Shown here one piece after another: positions 1 to 9,918 of a stretch of DNA of 64,000 nt; position 1 is the first letter of the stretch; each line of letters opens with the position of its first letter. The notes under the pieces are model-generated. The model did no database searches, was not told the origin of the DNA, and was given only the letters and a program-made list of their open reading frames with translations. The DNA comes from Oopsacas minuta. Lineage: Eukaryota > Porifera > Hexactinellida > Lyssacinosida > Leucopsacidae. Made by a program: the position numbers and the translations under genes. The stretch spans positions 310,001 through 374,000 of the forward strand of contig JAKMXF010000033.1 of assembly GCA_024704765.1 (NCBI GenBank). The letters are read 5' to 3'.

Positions 1-2295
1 CTGATTCTGTATCTGATTAGCCCATATGATACTCCCGGAGACAGGAGGTAAATCCCTAACTTTACAGAGTCGTTTAGCACTAGTACTGTTATATCCACTC
101 TTGTAAATGTTCTGCAGAGCTTCTATATCTTCCTTCACACGAGTAATTAACTCAGCTTGATATTCACGTATGGCACCACGGATATGTTGTCGTACAAACA
201 GTGCATTGAATCGAGAGAAAATTCGGAACATTTCAAAAGCGTTCTTAGCAGTTCCCAGCTGGTCTCTAAGTCTAGCAGCTATTCGTGTCTCCACTCTATC
301 AATCCGTTCGTTGTACCTCCTTATTGCCGCTTCCCAGGCCTGTTGGCCGTCCGGGCTCATGTCCAATACATCCAATTGTTTCATATCTTCGTATGCGAGG
401 TTCACTTCTCGAGTTGCTGACTGACTGTCTTGTAGGAAAATGTCCGATTGCTCTGTTGTGTCGCCAGGAGATAGAACACGGGAGATCACAGATTGTAGCT
501 GTTCGTGTTGCAGACGGAACTCTGCCAGCCTCTTCAGACGTTCAGAAAGTTTCCTGTGCTCGGGAAATATCTTCATTGACATGATGCCAGTAGCTCCGCT
601 AGCACGCGGTCTCTTAGTGTCTCGTAACATAGTCTGGAATTTGTCGTAATGGTCATCCCACATTTTGAATACTAGGCTACAGCGCTGTGTCAGATCACTG
701 AAATCCTGATAGCTAATGTGCATCATTTTTCGGGTATTAAGAATTTTTAGCATTTGTTGTGTAAGATCGACTGAGATTGCTTCTACAAGTTTTGAGAGTC
801 TCTGTGCTGGGTATAGAGAGTTCCTAGCTTTTTTGAGGTGTGTGAATATCTGACGGATACTTTCTGCTATTGCTTCTAGGTCAGTAGCCCCCAGCAAATT
901 TTGAATAGGGAAATCACGTAGGAATGTGCAGTAGTCCTCAACTTTCTGCATTGCATCGAGTAATCCTGTGTCCGTATCGAAAGAAACAAATACTCTGAAC
1001 TTTTTGGCTTTCTTCAGACATTCCATGGTAAGTTCAACTTCTGTACTAGCTTTCATATTTTGGATATTATGTAACGCATATTCCATATTCACCCAGAAAG
1101 TCATTTCCTGTAGGGCTGAACCAATTGCGGGGTCCTGTGTGAGAATTGTAACTTTTTGAATTTTCTTTATCCAATCTTTTACGTCATTTTGTAGCTTTGT
1201 TAAGAATTTAGGATCTTCCAGCTCATCCCCGAAATCTTCGTATGTGGCCTTTTTGCCCTGACTGAGTGCATTTTGCACGACTTCCTTCACTCTCCTTGAA
1301 GTTATTAACTCCACTTCTGGTATGTTGATATTCTGCTGGAGATGAAGCAGCGATATCTCTAGCTCACTCATCCTCTTCTGAACCGCAGGGACTAGTTTCT
1401 CTCCCTCACGACTGCCCTGTCCAGTTACTTGTACGTAGTTATTGAAGTATGGACTCACAGCGTTACGTACGTACGAGTGTAGTGTCTCGAAAGGAGAGCC
1501 GTCTCCAAAGTTTATGCAACGTATCTGATTATTCAGCGGCTTTCCAGCCTCGAGTACATCAGAAACTTTTATGAGAAAGAATGATGAACTGTTAGGCCTG
1601 TAGGATAGACCCAATGTGATAATGTATGTAACGTCACGAGTCACAGTCTTCTCTTGTATTGTCTCGTCTAACTCCCCTTCTGCTTGTGCAACAACTCTGC
1701 TGATCTAAATACAAACAGTTATAGCAGTAATAAACTGGGAACTTCAGGAAACGAAGAGACAATACAGAGAGCGAATTCCTAGTCTCATACAAATGAACAA
1801 ACGAGGAAATGGACAAAAAAGGAGCATTTTTCGGCATCCCTGGCGCCCCGTTTTAGAGGCTGCGTGTGCTCGCTTATATCTAAGTAATTATTGTATAACG
1901 GGAGATGATTGTATAGTTAATCAGGTGAATCAAAATTCCCTCTGAATAATATTGAAATTTGGTGTCACTTTTTTATAATAATTGAAACGACTTATGGACA
2001 GAAAATGTGCGGTAAAGGAATAATCAAAAGAAGGACGTACTTGTAAAGTTTTCTCTTGTGCATCTCTAATATATTTCCTGACAGCTTCACTGGCTTCTTT
2101 ACTTGCCAAACATTGTTCTAAGGCTGTACCCACTTGTTCCCCTGCATCCACTTCCTCTAGCTCTGTTATTGTCCTTCTCCTTATGTATCGGACTAACACG
2201 TCAGAACTGAGTTCCTGTCGCTCTGTGGGTCCGGAACTCTGTGCCTGTAAGGGTTCAGTAGTCCCTGGATCAAGAGTCTCAGGCTCTTCTGCCAT
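1..2295 (-). CDS. DYNC1H1: Cytoplasmic dynein 1 heavy chain, N-terminal part (partial, runs off window)
   Basis: The heavy chain is the motor subunit of cytoplasmic dynein, which moves cargo to microtubule minus ends. Exon 1 is 2041-2295 (85 codons from ATG at 2295) and exon 2 is 1-1704, joined by a 336-base phase-0 intron (donor CAA|gtacgt, acceptor tgtatttag|ATC). The 653 visible residues are the tail region. Near the window edge I recognise stretches almost unchanged in animal DYNC1H1, such as RIDRVETRIAARLRDQLGTA, FRIFSRFNALFVR, HIRGAIREYQ and VRDLPPVSGSIIWA. These distinguish it from axonemal and IFT dyneins. The linker, AAA ring and stalk lie outside the window on the minus-strand 3' side. 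A 1.7 kb uninterrupted exon is unusual for this gene, which is intron-rich in vertebrates. The 5' UTR may contain a further exon (see 2544-2741). Confidence 0.95.
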
Positions 2296-2543
2296 CGCTA
2301 ATTACTCTAGCTACCAGGTAATGTGAATTGAAAACCGATAATTTGATTAAAGTAAACAAAAACAAACACAAAATAAATAAACTAAGATAAATAAATAATA
2401 AATTGATGTAAATACCCCACTATTCGAATGTAAGGCAAATATGAAATTTGAACTTTTGGTTGAATAATAATTTATTCTATGGAAGGCCGCTAGAAATCTG
2501 ATATCAAACAGGATTCTATTTATTTCTATATAGGGTGCACTTA

Positions 2544-2741
2544 CTATACAAAATACAAAAGACGCGCTGAAATAATTGCTGAGAATGGCGTTACGTGAAT
2601 TAGCTCCCATTCATATCCTAGGGGACCTACACGACCGACGCTTAGAGCACCATTGGTGTCCCTAACAACGGCCCCGACAGAAAATATGTTTACAGTTTCC
2701 ATGGAATGTCCGGAGTGTAACATTATTAATTCCGTTTTCAT
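2544..2741 (-). other. Open frame upstream of dynein, possible 5' exon or short ORF
   Basis: A minus-strand frame with ATG at 2741 runs about 65 codons and contains segments such as VGAVVRDTNGALSVGRVGPL. It ends at a stop that overlaps a strong splice-donor match (TTGTATA|gtaagt, about 2545-2537). A possible acceptor (cctggtagctag) lies about 15 bases before the dynein ATG. I do not recognise the product. It may be a 5' exon of the dynein transcript, a small separate gene, or chance. The rest of 2296-3264 is AT-rich and shows no gene. Confidence 0.2.
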
Positions 2742-3264
2742 GAACAATTATAAATCTTTAATCATAATCACTCCGGAAATCGGAAATCCTGTCGGACCTG
2801 TCCTTGTAAGATGCTCTGTGAAATAGATTGCACTATCTAGCATATACTAAAATAATCCATGGAAGGGAAGGGAAGTTTTACCTCTTTCAATGTAATATAC
2901 ATGTAGTAAGCAATCTTTATTGTCGTGAAATCGAAAGGGTTATACAGGAAGTTTGATAATGAAGTAATAATATTCAAAAATATTCCAGTACAAGTTCAAT
3001 AATTTGTAGATTAGAACAGAAATGCTATATGAAAGTACAGAGCAATACAGTGTAAAGTAGCAAAGTATTTCATGAATAGTAACAAAATGTACACGAATGC
3101 TTACAATTTGGTTGTCTGAAGTATAATTAACTTGAATGACGGATGTATACTAATCAAAACACCATAAAATTATAATTAGCAAATAAATAATCAAACTAAT
3201 GCATTATATAATATACCCAAGAAATATTCAAGTGATAATCTTTCAAAGAGATATTCGGTCTGTA

Positions 3265-4239
3265 TTAGGTCAACAACGTTTGCAAAGCGTGAGTTAACTT
3301 GTCATCACACACAACAATATTCCCATCATAATTGAGACTTATACCAGTAGGAGTTTTGAGAATATCTTCACCATTAATCTTCTCTTTTGCTCCCAAAACC
3401 AAAATCAAGTCTCCTTTCTTGTTAAACATACGAATGACAGATTCATGATTATCACTGATCAATATATTCTGGTCTGAGTCAATATGAAAAAAGTAGCCTC
3501 GTGATGTTTCACTTTGATGAATCACACATTTCAACAATTTCCCTTTCATGTTAAACAGCTGTACAGGGTATTGACTGCCCTCACACAAAATATACACAAA
3601 TTCATCGCTAATAATCTTCACATCCCAAACATCTGTATCCTCTTTAATGTAGTCTGATTGTAGTTTAATCTTCTTCGTTAAGTTCAATGAATCGTCGAAT
3701 ACTTGAAGGAAATTATTCACTTCACAAGCATAGATATTCCCCAAGGAGTCAATATCAAGTCCAGCAAGCCAAGATTCACTAGCTACCATCTTAACCTCAT
3801 CTCCAGTCCGTTTACAAAGTTTTAAAAGGTAATTTTTGTCAAAAGTACAGCATGTAATGTAAAGGAATTCTCCGTGAACTATGATTCCCCATGGATATGT
3901 TAGCAATGAAGATTTTAATGCATTCAAATGTGCACCATGCTTATTGAATGATTGTATTCTATGATTCATGCAGTCAGCAACATAAATAATCTCTGTACCG
4001 TTATCAATTGCTAATCCTTTAGGTTGGAAAAGGCCATCATGTTTATTTCCACGATTGCACATTCTCCAAACGTAACTATGCCCAAATGAATCATTTTGCA
4101 CAGTTTCCAAGATCACAGGCTGAATTGTATCACTCGTACAACTCCCATTCAATGCATGGAAAGCATTACCGTCGTTACCAGTCTGTTTTGGTAACAGTTT
4201 GTCTGGTGAATTCAAAGAAAAGTAGATTTTCTCATCCAT
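3265..4239 (-). CDS. NHL-repeat beta-propeller protein
   Basis: Single-exon gene of 324 residues with ATG at 4239. From about residue 65 it carries repeated units of the NHL type: a hydrophobic strand, a P-x-G-hydrophobic turn, then an aspartate-rich strand, as in FQPKGLAIDNG..IYVADCMNHRIQSFN, YPWGIIVHGEFLYIT, LAGLDIDSLGNIYACE and TPTGISLNYDGNIVVCD. About five or six blades are readable. NHL domains in TRIM-NHL proteins bind RNA or protein, but no RING, B-box or coiled coil precedes the propeller here, so no ubiquitin-ligase role can be assigned. No signal peptide or membrane segment is evident. The first 60 residues are low in recognisable features. Family confidence is good; the specific function is unknown. 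Confidence 0.8.
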   Translation of the reverse strand: MDEKIYFSLNSPDKLLPKQTGNDGNAFHALNGSCTSDTIQPVILETVQNDSFGHSYVWRMCNRGNKHDGLFQPKGLAIDNGTEIIYVADCMNHRIQSFNKHGAHLNALKSSLLTYPWGIIVHGEFLYITCCTFDKNYLLKLCKRTGDEVKMVASESWLAGLDIDSLGNIYACEVNNFLQVFDDSLNLTKKIKLQSDYIKEDTDVWDVKIISDEFVYILCEGSQYPVQLFNMKGKLLKCVIHQSETSRGYFFHIDSDQNILISDNHESVIRMFNKKGDLILVLGAKEKINGEDILKTPTGISLNYDGNIVVCDDKLTHALQTLLT

Positions 4240-4574
4240 TTCTAATGATTCTAAGCTAGATTGTGCCTAGTAAAATAACTGATAAAACTCGTAAGAGCGA
4301 TAATTACCTTAAAAGTTTTATCAGTTTATCAATTAAAGCAGAATTGCGTTGTAGTAATGAAGTTTATCAAAACAGCAATGCTTTGAAGAAATGTCATCTA
4401 ATTTTAGTAGTACATTCGTATATTACGAAATTCTGATACTAAGATAAAGCAGTGATAATGTCTATAAGAAGTATTAATGGATTAATACTTAATTCAGAAT
4501 CTATAAATATAGAAACTTATAACAAAAAATAAGAAATTCAAAATTTCTAAATTCGAAGAAAACTGCGCTATAAA
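4240..4574. other. Intergenic, shared upstream region of the NHL and first EF-hand genes
   Basis: The gap between the divergent NHL gene and the first EF-hand gene is AT-rich with no coding signal. It holds the TATA-like element at 4502-4509. Confidence 0.6.
4502..4509 (+). promoter_or_regulatory. TATA box of first EF-hand gene
   Basis: TATAAATA lies 66 bases before the ATG at 4575. The second gene copy has the same octamer at 5475-5482, 50 bases before its ATG, which supports a real core promoter element. Confidence 0.55.
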
Positions 4575-5063
4575 ATGGAAGCAATATCAATAACAAATTC
4601 TGATATCAAGAGTTACTACACCTGCAATCAGTTAGCAGAGTATAGACAATTATTCGGGACATTTGAATTGAATAAAGATGGTCACATTACTTGTACACAA
4701 CTCAAAAAATATCTAACAGGAAATTATATGAAAAAGAGCAATGAAGAGTTAGAAGAAATAGTAAATGAAGCAGATTTAAGCGGGTGTGGTCGTATTACAT
4801 TCGACAATTTTATGCAACTGATCCTAAACAGAGACTTAGAGGAAAAAAGAACTGAGATTAAATCATTATTTGATAGCTTTGATTCGAACAGAGACGGATA
4901 CATTGACATAGCAGAACTATCAGCTGTATTCTTCTCACTCAACAGCAAAGATGAGAATCAAATAATAACAGTATTCAAACAGCTGGACAGAAACAATGAT
5001 GGTAAAGTGGATTTTGAAGAGTTCCATTCATTTATGGCACAAGGCGATGACTTGAAATTATAG
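4575..5063 (+). CDS. Calmodulin-like four-EF-hand protein, copy 1
   Basis: Single-exon 162-residue protein with four EF-hands in the calmodulin/troponin C layout. EF1 (loop ELNKDGHITCTQ) and EF2 (DLSGCGRITFDN) lack the glutamate at loop position 12 and EF1 begins with Glu, so calcium binding there is probably weak. EF3 (DSNRDGYIDIAE) and EF4 (DRNNDGKVDFEE) are canonical. It is too divergent in the N-lobe to be calmodulin itself. It is the tandem partner of the gene at 5532-6023. Bases 4741-5025 match 5701-5985 with about a dozen differences by hand alignment, while the first 50 codons differ much more. Likely a calcium sensor; target unknown. Confidence 0.9.
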   Translation: MEAISITNSDIKSYYTCNQLAEYRQLFGTFELNKDGHITCTQLKKYLTGNYMKKSNEELEEIVNEADLSGCGRITFDNFMQLILNRDLEEKRTEIKSLFDSFDSNRDGYIDIAELSAVFFSLNSKDENQIITVFKQLDRNNDGKVDFEEFHSFMAQGDDLKL

Positions 5064-5531
5064 GCTTCAGTAATTATAGCAGTGTATCCTTGAGTAAAAT
5101 AGTAATATATAAATATTGCCTGATTTGTTGAAAAATTAATAAATATACGCTTACATATCAAACGAATTTGCTTAATTACTCATAAGATATATCCATAAAT
5201 TGTATACTCCATGCGCTGTCGAGTTACTGTGACCTATTTAGCGAACTCTTAGTTTATTCAAAACGACTTCAATCAATAGTATGATTTACCAATTTTTAAC
5301 ATACGTAATTCAAAAGGAATAAGTATAACTTCCGCTGTGTGAATAGAAACATATAATAAGATCAGTTTACATCCTTAAACCAAATTAATGAACTAGTTGT
5401 CGCAATTACCAACACAACTATCGTCAGTGCATTGCTATCAAGATTGAACATATCAGTAATTAACTACAGAATCATATAAATACATCTATTTCTAATCGAA
5501 TGTTAAAAATAATATAATTTCAATTAGAAAC
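5064..5531. other. Intergenic, between EF-hand twins
   Basis: AT-rich spacer with no coding signal. It contains the TATA-like element at 5475-5482 for the second copy. Confidence 0.6.
5475..5482 (+). promoter_or_regulatory. TATA box of second EF-hand gene
   Basis: TATAAATA lies 50 bases before the ATG at 5532, matching the element in front of the tandem copy. Confidence 0.55.
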
Positions 5532-6023
5532 ATGCAAGCCTTACTACCAGCTCAGTGCGAACTATTCCTAAACCAATATACATGCTCAGAATTGGCCGAA
5601 TACAAACAATTATTCGGTACAATCGATCCAAACAATGATGGCTACATAACTTGCAATCAACTCAAGAATTATTTGATGTGTTCCATGAATCATATAAGTA
5701 GTGAAGAGTTAGAAGAAATAGTAAATGAAGCGGATTTAAGCGGGTGTGGTCGTATTACATTCGACAATTTTATGCAACTGATCCTAAACAGAGACTTGAA
5801 GGAAAAAAGAACTGAGACTAAATCAGTATTTGATAGCTTTGATTTGAACAGAGACGGATACATTGACATACTAGATCTATCAGCCGTATTCTTCTCACTC
5901 AACAGCAAAGATGAGAATCAAATAATAACAGTATTCAAACAGCTGGACAGAAACAATGATGGTAAAGTCGACTTTGAAGAGTTCCAAGAGTTTATGGATT
6001 ATTGCAATGACTTGCCATTCTAG
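5532..6023 (+). CDS. Calmodulin-like four-EF-hand protein, copy 2
   Basis: Single-exon 163-residue paralogue of the preceding gene in the same orientation. EF1 (loop DPNNDGYITCNQ) is closer to consensus than in copy 1 but still has Gln at position 12. EF2 is identical in sequence to copy 1. EF3 has Asp rather than Glu at position 12 (DLNRDGYIDILD). EF4 is canonical. The shared tract 5701-5985 is nearly identical to 4741-5025, whereas the N-terminal exon sequence and the flanks have diverged. That suggests either a recent partial gene conversion or strong constraint on the C-terminal three EF-hands. Function inferred only as a calcium sensor. Confidence 0.9.
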   Translation: MQALLPAQCELFLNQYTCSELAEYKQLFGTIDPNNDGYITCNQLKNYLMCSMNHISSEELEEIVNEADLSGCGRITFDNFMQLILNRDLKEKRTETKSVFDSFDLNRDGYIDILDLSAVFFSLNSKDENQIITVFKQLDRNNDGKVDFEEFQEFMDYCNDLPF

Positions 6024-6344
6024 TCAAAAGAGCGATATTATTATCTTATATACACTTAATTAAGTGAAAAGAGTTACATATATAGCTATATACCTGATTA
6101 TATCTGAATAAAAAGAATATTAAAATTTGAAGTCTATCGGTTATATTTCGCTTCCCGCTTCCTCAGTCAAATTGGGAATTTGGCGTATACCTGGAAAATG
6201 GATGATGGGGGAAATGGTTTGTAACAATTGAATTAACATCTTAACAGTACTGTCCAGCTGCTTTGGGAATGCTAATCCAAAATTCCATCACTTAGTGGTG
6301 GAATTTATTAGAGAATATCTGATTAAAGTGTTCTAATGCAATTA

Positions 6345-6656
6345 TTAAGATAAAATTGGAGATTGTGAATAATTATTTGATAATACGTAATCCTTGTAAT
6401 ATATACTTTGAAGCAAAATGAATAACTCATTTCGTATACAGTGGATGTTGGTTATAAGAACACCTATGGGAGTAGTAATACATGTCTTAATAACCAGCAA
6501 ATATAGAGGAATATATGAGAACCGTTTTCCAGAGGATGGTGCTTATAACCGACATCCACTGTATACGAAATGAGTTATTCATTTTGCTTCAAAGTATATA
6601 TTACAAGGATTACGTATTATCAAATAATTATCCACAATCCCCAATTTTATCTTAAT
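6345..6656. repeat. Long nested inverted repeat (foldback, about 120-base arms)
   Basis: The left arm, about 6345-6464, is the near-perfect reverse complement of 6538-6656, with about 73 bases between. The inner part is a family B MITE (6437-6563, TA target site). The arms continue symmetrically beyond the MITE ends for about 90 bases on each side, so the MITE sits exactly at the centre of a larger palindrome. Transcription through it would give a long perfect hairpin. Confidence 0.85.
6437..6563. mobile_element. Family B MITE, copy 1
   Basis: Begins TACAGTGGATGTTGGTTATAAG and ends with its complement before TA. The 127 bases have terminal inverted repeats of about 26 bases and a TA target duplication, as in pogo/Tigger elements. 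No coding capacity. Confidence 0.8.
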
Positions 6657-9203
6657 GTTCTTCAGTATCCACTGGATACATTACAAACGAGCAAAAAAAA
6701 ACACTATTAGACAAGAAAGGAAAACACGTGTACTTTGTGCCATTAATGTATTAGCGCATTTCCTATTATAATAATACTACTATCATCATAATTGTAACTA
6801 CCAAATCAGATATAAGTACAAGGTCGTTAGCGAAGCAATATTCTAACATAGGTTAATTAAGCGAGGTAATTATCGTAGGTGTATTCATAAACACATAACT
6901 ACACGTAATATACCATAGTGAAGGTACTTTTAAGCTACATAATCTTTGTAAAGGTTGTTGAGCAAATTAACCCAAGCGACATACAATAGAAGAGGTCATT
7001 AGATGTACTTGATTATGAATACCTGGAAAGCTTACACAGACAATTACACTCAAATGCATTACAGATATTGCGTTTTGGAAACATTAGAATTACCATACGA
7101 TTGCAGAGAATTTAGTTATGTCCATTTGGACGAATTTATTCTCTAAAGTACAAGAATAATCAAACAATTTGTTACGTATTCACATCATGTTGTTTCATTA
7201 CGTTTGCAGTAACCAAGTTAACATGCAATCGTATTCACTACAGTGCATTATACCCACTGGCATCATTGAGATGGGATGCAAAAATATGATAAATTTCCAG
7301 TCAGTTCAATAGCATATAGTTGATAATATGATTAGGATAAACGTATTTTACAGTCTATACTCGTTGCAAATATTATCTTAGATTGTAAGTGGAATACAAA
7401 AGTTCTCTTCACAAATATGTAGCAGTTGTTATAAGATGATATACGCATCAGGTCATATATCCAAAAAGGGAGAAAGGGGAAAGAGCGAACAGATGTATAT
7501 AGACGATAGAGTATTGTAATATACCAGTAATATTAACGTGCAAATAATTAAGAATTATTATAATACAGTGTCACAAATAATGACATTTACGATTTAGTGA
7601 ATATTCTAAAATGACAGAAATTGTCTACGTATCAGTCTATCAGAGCCCACCTTCCTTCAGTGTTAAAATACAATCAGCTTCAATACAGGAAATTACAATC
7701 ATCTCGAAATATCTGACAAGCGTTTGCTAAGCACAGTTTATTAATTCTTAGTTATGGAGTAATTACAATAAATAGGATAATGCTACAGGAATGAGCATTT
7801 GCTTGTCATTCAATTGCTTGAGTGTCAATATGGTTAAATCATTAGGAAATAAAAGATACCCCTTTGGCAAGTTAATGACACAAAATTGTTAAAGTTCCTC
7901 ACAGATTTGTATATGTCTAGAGCGTGACCATGGTAGGATGTTAAACCAATGAAAATACAAGTTTACTAAATTCAAAATATATCTGTAATCAGCATTTTGA
8001 GTTATTGCGTGGTTTAGGAATGTATTATTAACTCAATTAGGGAACGCTAATTTATACATTACCAACATCTGGGAGAATATGTACGTAATATTGGAGTTAT
8101 TTAGAGAGTAAACTCAGTCGTAAAACAAACATTAAATCCATTACGATGATGTCATAAAAGGAAAATCCTCTTATTTCCGTATCTTGATGGTAAGAAGTTT
8201 CATGGTAAAGACAGGTAGCTTTATAATGACAAAATTATTTACTTACTTTCAAATTAAAGAAAGAGAGTGGATAGATTTATGAACCGACATCAGTTTCACA
8301 ATGAAATGTATGCCATAAATGATTTATCTACACATCCAGCTGCTTATGTCCAAATTATGTCTGCTTCCCGAATATTTTAGATAAAATGAATAATCGTGTT
8401 TGCAATCATTATTTCCTTTATGATTGCAGAAAGTAGAAATATTCTTGGTAATTAACATACGTATTTTGTAATTGTCTAATTGATAGATTTTGGTAGCTGT
8501 ATCATTGTGGCAGAAATTTTGAGAAAATTTATGGGGAAATGGTATGATTTTCGAGTATGCTAGCCTCTTAAAATTGATCGTGGTACAATTCAGAACTAAA
8601 CTGGCAATAGGCGAGATATATTACACAGTATTGTCTCTTGCCTAAACTGGCGAATACTTACTTATGGGTAAGCCTGCAGAGACGCAGCTTTAGAGCTCGA
8701 GCTAATTAGCAGAGCCATCAACAAAAGATCGTGATAACAATATTGAACGCAAGATTTGCAAATCATTTACTTGCAATGAAGACTTGCGTTCCGCGAAACA
8801 AAGTCATTAGATAAGCTTTGTATAGCAAATTAATTTTGATTTCTAAACATTGAAAAAATTAATCTTAACTCATATACGAAGTAGAAGTGTGTGTACGTAG
8901 ATTTGAATCAATTTGCAATAAGCAATAGACCACAAATAGCAATCAAAACCAAGAATATTAATGAATTATAATATAATTACATTATCCATCTAATACTTAA
9001 AAGCTGGAAATTCGAACACAAATGAGCTAAAGTCGATTGCGTTTTGGATATATTTAGTAGCTAAACAATGTTGAGAAAGAATTAATTTACTGAGTGTTAT
9101 CCCTGGAAAGTTTACAGAACAGATATCATAATATTTGTACCAATATTAGAAGGCCAGATAAATTGAGGTATAATACAGTTACTGAAAGTACGTCTGTGAC
9201 TTG

Positions 9204-9827
9204 CTATTTTAAGCTAGAAATAATTTCCGTGAGAGCTATTCCAGCTCGAGTTTTATCAATCTGTTTTATTTCACGAACTCTCTGACTGATTTCTGTAAGA
9301 ATCTTATGCTGAACTTCTCTATCTGCTCCGTGTTTGTTAACACAATTCAAGAAATCTTGTCTCTCTCTAATCTCATCCATAACTTCATCAAACTTGTCAA
9401 TCGTGACGTCATCACTGTCACATGTCTCACGTCTTAATGCTTTAATCTGATCACTGAATTTATCCTCATGTAATGCATCCCCAAACGCCATTATATTTTG
9501 TAACTTCTCCTTTTCTAGTTTAGTATCTCTACCAGGTTTACAAGGCCTTGGTAATAATTCTGTCTCTGTGTCTTCAGATTGTAATCTCTCTATAACGTCT
9601 TTAGATCGCTTAGAGTATAGCTTACTTTTGGACTGACGGGGTAATTTAGCTTTAGAGACAGTAGACTTAGAAGAGGTCGGGTTGACTGTTGTAGGTAGAG
9701 AAGAACCTGACTTGAGTTTATCTTTTATTTGCCTCTGTTGGAAAAGAGTTAATTTAGATTCCTCCATCATTACTTTGAGCAGATCTTGTGTATCTTTACT
9801 GTAGGCTGGAGTTGTACGTGAAAACAT
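9204..9827 (-). CDS. UPF0193 family protein (C22orf23/EVG1-like)
   Basis: Single-exon 207-residue protein. I place the start at the ATG at 9827 (MFSRTTPAYSKDTQDLL); the frame extends upstream only through non-ATG codons into a MITE. The N-terminal segment (SKDTQDLLKVMMEESKLT, FQQRQIKDKLKSGSSLP), the central LEKEKLQNIMAFG and the C-terminal HKILTEISQRVREIKQID match the layout of human C22orf23. The protein is basic and helical with no membrane segment. The molecular role of the family is not established; homologues occur mainly in animals and ciliated eukaryotes. Confidence 0.8.
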   Translation of the reverse strand: MFSRTTPAYSKDTQDLLKVMMEESKLTLFQQRQIKDKLKSGSSLPTTVNPTSSKSTVSKAKLPRQSKSKLYSKRSKDVIERLQSEDTETELLPRPCKPGRDTKLEKEKLQNIMAFGDALHEDKFSDQIKALRRETCDSDDVTIDKFDEVMDEIRERQDFLNCVNKHGADREVQHKILTEISQRVREIKQIDKTRAGIALTEIISSLK

Positions 9828-9848
9828 AGCTATACACAGGATATATAC

Positions 9849-9918
9849 AATCAACTCCAGTTATATCGAAGCTCAAGGAACCATGATAATTACTTCGATA
9901 TCAGCGGGAGTTGACTGA
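9849..9918. mobile_element. Family A MITE, short internally deleted copy
   Basis: Starts TCAACTCCAGTTATATCGAAG and ends CGGGAGTTGACTG. It keeps both ends but lacks the central 90 bases found in full copies. It lies directly upstream of the UPF0193 start codon, in its probable promoter or 5' UTR. Confidence 0.75.

Larger units (their letters stand above)
6024..9203. other. Intergenic, about 3.2 kb with no gene seen
   Basis: No reading frame with coding character, no splice-consistent exon chain and no RNA gene was found. The only clear structure is the nested inverted repeat at 6345-6656. The remainder is unique-looking AT-rich DNA. Confidence 0.6.

Noticed and set aside
157-649. Four plus-strand frames of 69-99 codons near the window start
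   Set aside because: Antisense of the dynein exon, whose conserved motifs are on the minus strand.
9828-9854. Upstream extension of the UPF0193 protein by nine residues
   Set aside because: It depends on a TTG start and lies partly in a MITE; the ATG at 9827 fits the family N-terminus.
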